DNA of 40,507 nt from Alphaproteobacteria bacterium UBA1303 (lineage in GTDB: Bacteria > Pseudomonadota > Alphaproteobacteria > Micropepsales > Micropepsaceae), in NCBI GenBank assembly GCA_002307315.1, contig DBTZ01000017.1, forward strand, positions 1,117 to 41,623, written 5' to 3'. The notes under the pieces were generated by a model that was not told the DNA's origin, searched no databases, and saw only the letters and a program-made list of their open reading frames with translations. The position numbers and the translations under genes were made by a program. This document shows positions 33,289-40,507 of the stretch, in pieces (position 1 is the first letter of the stretch; every line of letters starts with the position of its first letter).

Positions 33289-33379
33289 TGTGGACACATT
33301 ATCAAGTCCCGAAAGGCAAAGGCCGACACGTTCCCCAAAATGCTATATGTCCACATGCAACTGAACGATCACATGCAAC
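33289..33379 (+). promoter_or_regulatory. repeat-rich control region of the GH27 gene
   Basis: TGTGGACACAT (33289-33299) and ATATGTCCACA (33345-33355) form an inverted repeat with one mismatch, and CACATGCAAC occurs twice (33352-33361 and 33370-33379) 18 bases apart. The region lies between the ssb LexA box and the GH27 start and looks like operator DNA for a sugar-responsive regulator, but no regulator gene is nearby. Confidence 0.4.
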
Positions 33380-33408
33380 GCTTCGCTTGCTAAACATGAG
33401 GGTTTCCT

Positions 33409-34755
33409 ATGCGTCTGATCCATCTTGCAGTTGCCGCTATGGCCGCTTTGACATTGCCGGCCATGGCTGGAACGATCGCCGCCGCTCCACCGATGGGGTG
33501 GAACAGTTGGGATGCCTACGGTTTCACGATCACCGAAGATCAGTTTAAGGCCAACGTCGCCGAGTTAGTTAAGCTTAAGCCGAGCGGTTGGACCTACGCC
33601 GTAATCGACGAAGGCTGGTACATGGACGACCCCTTCGGCAAATCGCTGAACGAGCGCAAATACCGGCTCGACGCCAACGGTCTGTTGATTCCGTCGCTTT
33701 TGCGTTTCTCCTCTGCCGCCGCCGGCTTGGGGCTGAAACCGTTGGGCGATTTTGTGCATGCCAAAGGTCTGAAATTCGGCGTGCATGTGGTCCGCGGCAT
33801 ACCCAAACAGGCCGTAGAAGCCGACCTGCCCATCGCCGGCACTGCCTTCCACGCCGCCGAAGCGGCCAACACCGCAGACACCTGCCCCTGGGACGACGGC
33901 AATTACGGGATCAGGGACAACGCCGCCGGTCAGGCCTATTACGACTCCATGGTGAAACTGTACGCGGCTTGGGGCGTCGATTTTATCAAAATTGACTGCA
34001 TCTCCGACCACCCTTACGTAGCGAGCGAAATTCGCCAAGTATCGCAGGCGATCAAGCATAGCGGGCGCGATATTGTGCTGAGCCTGTCGCCCGGACCAAC
34101 CAGCATCGATCACGCCGCCGAAGTGGGCCGTCTCGCCCAAATGTGGCGCATCGCCGACGATAGCTGGGATGGCTGGAGTTTCGCTCCGAACGGTTGGCCG
34201 AATGGAGTTCTCACCGGATTCGAAAAGCTGGCCGCCTGGCATTCCTACGCCAAACCGGGTAATTGGCCGGATGCCGACATGCTGCCATTCGGATCGCTGC
34301 GCCCGCATCCCGGCCTGGGCGAACCGCGCCAGTCGCGGCTTACGCAAGGTGAGGCGCGGACCATGTTCACGCTCTGGGCGATTGGCCGCTCGCCGCTGAT
34401 CCTGGGAGGGAACTTGACGGAGCTGGATGATTTCACCCGATCGCTGGTTACTAATGATGCCGTCATTGCGGTGAATCAGACGGCGCGGGAGAGCAAACCC
34501 GTTGAAAGTTTGTCGCAGCCTGCGGCTCGGGCCTGGGTGGCGCAGACCGGATCTGCCAAAAAGCCTACGCGCTATGTAGCGGTTTTCAATACCGGCGATA
34601 CGCCGCTCGCCTTCAGCGCAACCTGGCAACAGCTTTCTCTCCCCGGAGGCGTTCATGTCTTGACGGATTTATGGAGCGGAAAAACATCGAAGGCGGCCGC
34701 GGCTCTCACGGTTACGCTGCCCGTCCACGGCAGTACGATCTATAGGGTGGACTGA
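33409..34755 (+). CDS. GH27 alpha-galactosidase-like enzyme, exported
   Basis: A 448-residue protein with a signal peptide (about 1-20, ending in LPAMAG) and a GH27 barrel. The mature start APPMGWNSWDAYG is the family hallmark, followed by YAVIDEGWY, catalytic nucleophile Asp196 in FIKIDCISDH and the acid/base region Asp250-Asp251 in WRIADDSW. A C-terminal beta domain (about 365-448) completes the fold. GH27 enzymes release alpha-linked galactose or N-acetylgalactosamine. It sits alone between ssb and uvrA with its own repeat-rich upstream region, splitting a normally adjacent pair, which suggests it arrived by insertion or transfer. Exact sugar specificity is not known. Confidence 0.92.
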   Translation: MRLIHLAVAAMAALTLPAMAGTIAAAPPMGWNSWDAYGFTITEDQFKANVAELVKLKPSGWTYAVIDEGWYMDDPFGKSLNERKYRLDANGLLIPSLLRFSSAAAGLGLKPLGDFVHAKGLKFGVHVVRGIPKQAVEADLPIAGTAFHAAEAANTADTCPWDDGNYGIRDNAAGQAYYDSMVKLYAAWGVDFIKIDCISDHPYVASEIRQVSQAIKHSGRDIVLSLSPGPTSIDHAAEVGRLAQMWRIADDSWDGWSFAPNGWPNGVLTGFEKLAAWHSYAKPGNWPDADMLPFGSLRPHPGLGEPRQSRLTQGEARTMFTLWAIGRSPLILGGNLTELDDFTRSLVTNDAVIAVNQTARESKPVESLSQPAARAWVAQTGSAKKPTRYVAVFNTGDTPLAFSATWQQLSLPGGVHVLTDLWSGKTSKAAAALTVTLPVHGSTIYRVD

Positions 34756-34781
34756 CGGGGCACCATACCAGCCGCAGCAAT

Positions 34782-34821
34782 CTCCCCAGCGAGCCCGTCG
34801 TGGGGAGGCGGATGAGCCGCC
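34782..34821 (+). terminator. paired stem-loops after the GH27 gene
   Basis: CTCCCCA/TGGGGAG (34782-34788 with 34801-34807) encloses a 12-base loop and is followed at once by GGCGG/CCGCC (34807-34811 with 34817-34821). They lie 27 bases after the GH27 stop. No T tract follows, so a role in termination or message stability is only possible. Confidence 0.35.
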
Positions 34822-34851
34822 GTGAGCGAACTTTGGCCTTTCCCTTCTTGT

Positions 34852-34866
34852 GTTCATGGTATGTTC
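34852..34866 (+). promoter_or_regulatory. LexA box upstream of uvrA
   Basis: GTTC-ATGGTAT-GTTC exactly matches the alphaproteobacterial LexA repeat and lies 66 bases before the uvrA start. The following CTTGTATTGTT is shared in part with the ssb-side site (CTTGTGGAC). Confidence 0.8.
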
Positions 34867-34932
34867 TTGTATTGTTACCCGAACCTGGACGAATCGCACC
34901 TTGAACCTGGGGTGCACCTTCGCCATAGGTAG

Positions 34933-37839
<2,907 letters not shown>

Positions 37840-37872
37840 CCGAGGGACGCATGAACGTCCCCGTCCCGAAGG

Positions 37873-37942
37873 GCTTGAGCGTTTCACAGAAAAGTGGAAT
37901 CCGGTTTTCTGATATGAAGCGCGACAAAACAAGGAGTTAGAG
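37873..37942 (+). repeat. rhizobial-type intergenic mosaic repeat, copy 2
   Basis: The core is CAGAAAA-GTGGAATCCGG-TTTTCTG (37887-37911), followed by GCGCGACAAAACAAGGAGTT and AGAGC, the same order as copy 1 at 15053-15109 with a different outer stem. It lies in the 176-base gap between the convergent uvrA and SNase-like genes. Confidence 0.7.
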
Positions 37943-37978
37943 CATTTCAGTGTTTTTCGTTAAACAGTGAAATGCTCT
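37939..37978. repeat. long hairpin after uvrA
   Basis: AGAGCATTTCA (37939-37949) pairs with TGAAATGCTCT (37968-37978), then after a G/G mismatch TGTTT pairs with AAACA around a six-base TTCGTT loop. It abuts mosaic repeat copy 2 and lies between two converging genes, where it could end both transcripts, although no T tract follows. Confidence 0.6.
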
Positions 37979-38015
37979 GACGCGCGCAAATCGCGCAGCG
38001 ATGCCGTTCGCGCAT

Positions 38016-38783
38016 TCATTCCAGCAGTTCGATCTGTTTCGGGCTGCCGATTTCCATTTCCGGCCCATTGTAGGATTGCACGATACCGCGCACCCGGATC
38101 AGCCGTCCCTGATAATTCAACGGATCGACCCGCATCCGGCGGAATGTCTTCTTGTCGTCGGGAGCGATGGTGACGGTGAAATCGGTCCGCCAATCGGCGC
38201 CGAAATCGAGATAGACGCGGCCATCCTTGATGTTCGCCGCCCTCACCCGGCCGACGACGATTTGGAAGGTGCCGATGGTGGCGCCGACGGTTTCGGGCGT
38301 TCGTAGTGCGTAAGCCGGCAGCGCCCACAGCCCCGCCCTGGCCTTTCTCGCCTCGCTTTCGGCGGTATAGAGCTCGGCAGAGCACTCGCCGCGATCCGGT
38401 GCGATCTCGACCCGCGCCAGCCCCCGACGCAGCAGTTCGATCTGCAGCCAATTTCCGTCGCGATCGAAGATCTGCGAGCGAACGCGGTCGTAGCGGTCTT
38501 CCTTGGGCCAGACGGCATAGAGATCGAGCATATTGCCGACTGCCAGCGCCCTGAGTTCGGCAAAGGCCCGGCTCATGATCGCCTGTGGCGCGCGATCCGT
38601 CTCGCCATAGGGCAAGCGGATGCCTTCCAGCGTGGCGGCACGCCCATCCTTCAAAATCAGGGCGGCGTTTTTTTCCACTCGGATGATCGGCGCTTTGGCA
38701 ATCTCGACATCGCCCGCGCATGACGGCGCCGCTTCGGCGCCGCAGCACACCAGTCCTATCGCCACGGCCGTTACTATTCGCAT
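38016..38783 (-). CDS. exported staphylococcal-nuclease-like protein, catalytic residues not conserved
   Basis: A 255-residue protein with a signal peptide (about 1-18, ending CCGAEA). Residues about 30-160 follow the SNase-like OB fold: ILKDGRAATLEGIRLP, KEDRYDRVRSQIFDRDGNW and IELLRRGLARVE align with the nuclease core. However the nuclease motif RLxGIDAPE reads ATLEGIRLPYG, so the positions of Arg35, Asp40 and Glu43 of the Staphylococcus enzyme are changed and only the Arg87-like residue of RYDR remains. A C-terminal OB-like domain (about 168-253) follows. It is therefore more likely a binding protein than a nuclease. It is divergent from cytochrome b561 over 124 bases. Confidence 0.78.
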   Translation of the reverse strand: MRIVTAVAIGLVCCGAEAAPSCAGDVEIAKAPIIRVEKNAALILKDGRAATLEGIRLPYGETDRAPQAIMSRAFAELRALAVGNMLDLYAVWPKEDRYDRVRSQIFDRDGNWLQIELLRRGLARVEIAPDRGECSAELYTAESEARKARAGLWALPAYALRTPETVGATIGTFQIVVGRVRAANIKDGRVYLDFGADWRTDFTVTIAPDDKKTFRRMRVDPLNYQGRLIRVRGIVQSYNGPEMEIGSPKQIELLE

Positions 38784-38862
38784 GTCCGTACCTTATCTAC
38801 GGCTATTCGACGGGCATGATAGCGGCCGTTTGCGACCTACGCCACGGCACTTTATTGTAACT

Positions 38863-38880
38863 TATAATTAGTTTAAACTA
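38863..38880 (+). promoter_or_regulatory. candidate -10 box and palindrome upstream of cytochrome b561
   Basis: TATAAT (38863-38868) is a perfect -10 hexamer, overlapped by one base by the 12-base perfect palindrome TAGTTTAAACTA (38869-38880). No good -35 is seen. The region is AT-rich among GC-rich neighbours and lies 28 bases before the start. Confidence 0.4.
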
Positions 38881-38907
38881 TAGCGAGCGCGGTATGGAGG
38901 GGTAAAC

Positions 38908-39474
38908 GTGTCGGGTATTCCGTTGAAATACAGCAAGCCGTTCGTCGTACTGCATTGGCTGGCCGCTACCGCCGTTATCGCCAACCTTACCGTCGGCCTG
39001 ATCTTCGCCGATATGCCGCGCGGACCGGAACGGTACGCGTTGTATCGGCTGCATACGTCTCTTGGCGTAGCGGTGCTGCTTCTGGGCATTGCGCTGGTAT
39101 TGTTGCGGATCGGCCGGAAAGTGCCGCCGCTTCCGATCGAGATGCCGTTGTGGATGCGGATCGCCGCCAAGGCTTCGCACGATCTGCTCTATACCCTGAT
39201 CGTGTTGATTCCCCTGGCCGGCTGGCTAATGGTTTCGGTATCGGCAGGAGTTCACGGCATATCGTTTTTCGGCCTGGAGTGGCCGGCATTCCCGTATTTC
39301 GCCGGAATGGCGCACGACCCCGGACGGGAATATCGCGAAGCCTTCGAAACGCTGCATGTGGTGGCGGCTTTCGGCATGATCTCGCTGATTCCGGTCCATG
39401 TCGGTGCGGCGCTGTATCATCAGTACTGGCGGCGCGACGGGGTTCTCGCCCGCATGGTTCCGTGGATAAAGTAA
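38908..39474 (+). CDS. cytochrome b561 family protein
   Basis: A 188-residue four-helix inner-membrane dihaem cytochrome b. Haem-ligand histidines sit in the helices at VVLHWLA, YRLHTSLG, AKASHDLLY and IPVHVGAALYH, the arrangement of the bacterial b561 family, which moves electrons from quinol to periplasmic partners or superoxide. The start is GTG at 38908, preceded by GGAGGGG. It is divergent from the SNase-like gene and converges with the ScsC/DsbA-like gene, 10 bases away. The redox partner is not identified. Confidence 0.93.
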   Translation: MSGIPLKYSKPFVVLHWLAATAVIANLTVGLIFADMPRGPERYALYRLHTSLGVAVLLLGIALVLLRIGRKVPPLPIEMPLWMRIAAKASHDLLYTLIVLIPLAGWLMVSVSAGVHGISFFGLEWPAFPYFAGMAHDPGREYREAFETLHVVAAFGMISLIPVHVGAALYHQYWRRDGVLARMVPWIK

Positions 39475-39484
39475 GGCGGTCGGC

Positions 39485-40213
39485 CTATTTCTTTTTCCGG
39501 TCGGCGATCGCCCGCTCGACTTCTTCGATGTCGGCGCCGAGTACCATCTGGTCGCCGATGACGAAAGTCGGCGTTCCGTCCACGCCGATCTCGCCCGCCA
39601 GCTTGGCATTGTCGTCGAGCAGCGCTTTGGTCTCTTTCGATTCGGCATCGGCTTGGGCGCGCTTAAGATCGATGCCGGCATCGGTCAACGCCGCCTTGAT
39701 CGCGGCATCGTCGAGAACGGTATCGGCCATCAGGGCCTTGAACACGCCGAAATATTTACCCTGGCGCGCGGCGGCAATGGCAGCGCGCGCGGCGGCAACC
39801 GACCTCTGACCGAATATCGGCAGTTCCTTGAAGACGAAGCGAACGTCGGGTTGCGCGGCCAACAGTTTGATCACCGCAGGCGCGGCTTCCGCCTTGCAAT
39901 GACCGCACTGATAATCCTGGAACAGAACAACCGAAACTTTTGCATCCTTCGGTCCGACGGAAGGATCCCGCCCGTCATCGAACAACCGCGCGGCCTGTTT
40001 CTGCAGCGTCGCCCTCGCGCTTACGGCATCCTTTTCCTCCAGTGCCTTTTGCATCGCCAACAACACCTCGGGGTGCGCCAGCAGATAGGCATGAACTTTT
40101 TCTTCAAACGCCTTATCGCCCGTGTCTTTTGCGGCGGGGTTTGCGACGGCAAGTGCCGGCGACAAAATCAAAAAAGCCGCCAGCAGCGGCAGGAGCCGTT
40201 TGAGTATTCTCAT
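39485..40213 (-). CDS. periplasmic DsbA/ScsC-like thiol-disulfide protein
   Basis: A 242-residue exported thioredoxin-fold protein. A signal peptide (about 1-24, ALAVANP) is followed by an N-terminal helical segment FEEKVHAYLLAHPEVLLAMQ, the type that mediates oligomerisation in ScsC-like proteins, then the thioredoxin domain with active site YQCGHCK and cis-proline GTPTFV. The inserted helical domain is typical of DsbA. ScsC members act as disulfide isomerases or redox partners in copper-stressed periplasm; a Cu ATPase occurs 16 kb away but not in the same unit. Oxidase and isomerase cannot be separated by sequence alone. Confidence 0.9.
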   Translation of the reverse strand: MRILKRLLPLLAAFLILSPALAVANPAAKDTGDKAFEEKVHAYLLAHPEVLLAMQKALEEKDAVSARATLQKQAARLFDDGRDPSVGPKDAKVSVVLFQDYQCGHCKAEAAPAVIKLLAAQPDVRFVFKELPIFGQRSVAAARAAIAAARQGKYFGVFKALMADTVLDDAAIKAALTDAGIDLKRAQADAESKETKALLDDNAKLAGEIGVDGTPTFVIGDQMVLGADIEEVERAIADRKKK

Positions 40214-40240
40214 TTTTGACCGCCTTTACCGTCTCGATGA

Positions 40241-40282
40241 CTACAGCCAATTCCGGTCATTATGAACCGTAATTGGCTGTAG
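40241..40282. repeat. 42-base near-perfect palindrome upstream of the DsbA-like gene
   Basis: CTACAGCCAATT (40241-40252) pairs with AATTGGCTGTAG (40271-40282), with a further CGGT/ACCG pairing inside and an eight-base loop. Followed on the plus strand by CTTTCTTTG. It may be a terminator for a plus-strand or distant transcript, an operator, or part of the adjacent repeat cluster. 40214-40507 holds no gene that I can support. Confidence 0.6.
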
Positions 40283-40290
40283 CTTTCTTT

Positions 40291-40345
40291 GTTGCCGCGC
40301 ATTTTTGCGGCGAACCGGATTCCACTTCGCCGGAATGCGCTCTAA
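40291..40345 (-). repeat. rhizobial-type intergenic mosaic repeat, copy 3 (inverted)
   Basis: On the minus strand it reads AGAGCGCATTCC then GGCGAA-GTGGAATCCGG-TTCGCC (40309-40331 on the plus strand), the same core as copies 1 and 2 with a different outer stem. It lies within the 294-base gene-free end of the window. Confidence 0.6.
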
Positions 40346-40453
40346 GCCCGGTTCGCCCACCGGCCGGAGTATTGCCCTTATTTTCGAATAACCGGATTTC
40401 ATCGGATCGTCGATTCGGGAAAATATGCCAACCCATTGTGGCGTCAAAACGAC

Positions 40454-40507
40454 CTAGCGTCCCGATTCAGAAATCCGCATGATTCTAATATCAGACACTT
40501 ACGGATT
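40454..40507 (-). repeat. CTAG-bounded hairpin element D, truncated by window end
   Basis: The left arm CTAGCGTCC-CGATTCAGAAATCCG (40454-40477 in two parts) and a 24-base loop are followed by CGGATT (40502-40507), the start of the complementary arm. The loop read on the minus strand contains CTGATATTAGA, matching the loop core of A and B. There is no T bulge on the left arm, so like A it should be inverted, with the bulge outside the window. Confidence 0.75.

Noticed and set aside
40241..40447. A 68-codon minus-strand open frame
   Set aside because: It is made of the palindrome and mosaic repeat sequence and has no start signal or homology that I can recognise.

Overview
The window is about 40.5 kb of chromosomal DNA from an alphaproteobacterium, probably Rhodospirillales-like or a relative of the rhizobial orders. 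The pointers are: the ChvI/ChvG two-component pair; carB next to greA; ppiD directly followed by trpE; two LexA operators of the alphaproteobacterial direct-repeat type (GTTC-N7-GTTC), at ssb and at uvrA; and dispersed intergenic repeats resembling the mosaic elements of rhizobial genomes. Genes are densely packed, mostly GC-rich, and there is no prophage, plasmid, CRISPR array, tRNA or rRNA that I can see.

Layout: (1) 1-2.1 kb, 3' part of carB, an intrinsic terminator, greA. (2) 2.2-4.8 kb, a FIST-domain ligand sensor coupled to a soluble GAF histidine kinase. (3) 4.8-8.5 kb, minus strand: patatin-like lipoprotein, SAM methyltransferase, argG. (4) 8.5-9.7 kb, an Rrf2-type regulator and a flavodoxin-like quinone/flavin reductase, both preceded by matching operators. 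(5) 9.7-11.5 kb, minus strand: degenerate response regulator and tpiA. (6) 11.6-15.0 kb, ppiD-trpE. (7) 15.0-15.4 kb, a 389-bp gene-free stretch made of one rhizobial-type mosaic repeat and three tandem, structurally conserved hairpin elements. (8) 15.4-19.7 kb, OPT transporter, chvI, chvG. (9) 19.7-26.0 kb, hydrolase-MORN-TonB_C-like fusion lipoprotein, Cu-type P-ATPase, two tandem class A acid phosphatases, mtgA. (10) 26-32.7 kb, TPR protein, ABHD10-like hydrolase, Ste24-like protease, MurC-type ligase, DUF5060-type glycoside hydrolase, trypsin-fold-like lipoprotein. (11) 32.7-37.8 kb, the divergent SOS pair ssb/uvrA with a GH27 alpha-galactosidase inserted between. (12) 37.9-40.5 kb, repeats, SNase-like protein, cytochrome b561, ScsC/DsbA-like protein, and another repeat cluster cut by the window end.

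Most genes are housekeeping or envelope functions: nucleotide, arginine and tryptophan synthesis, peptidoglycan polymerisation or recycling, periplasmic folding, envelope-stress signalling and DNA repair. The most unusual material is the CTAG-bounded hairpin family (three tandem copies plus a fourth truncated at the window end), whose arms show compensatory changes and whose T-rich bulge and loop core are conserved. Also notable are the two-site Rrf2 regulon, the interrupted ssb/uvrA pair, and a group of proteins with family-typical catalytic residues replaced (response regulator, one of two tandem phosphatases, SNase-like protein, trypsin-like lipoprotein).
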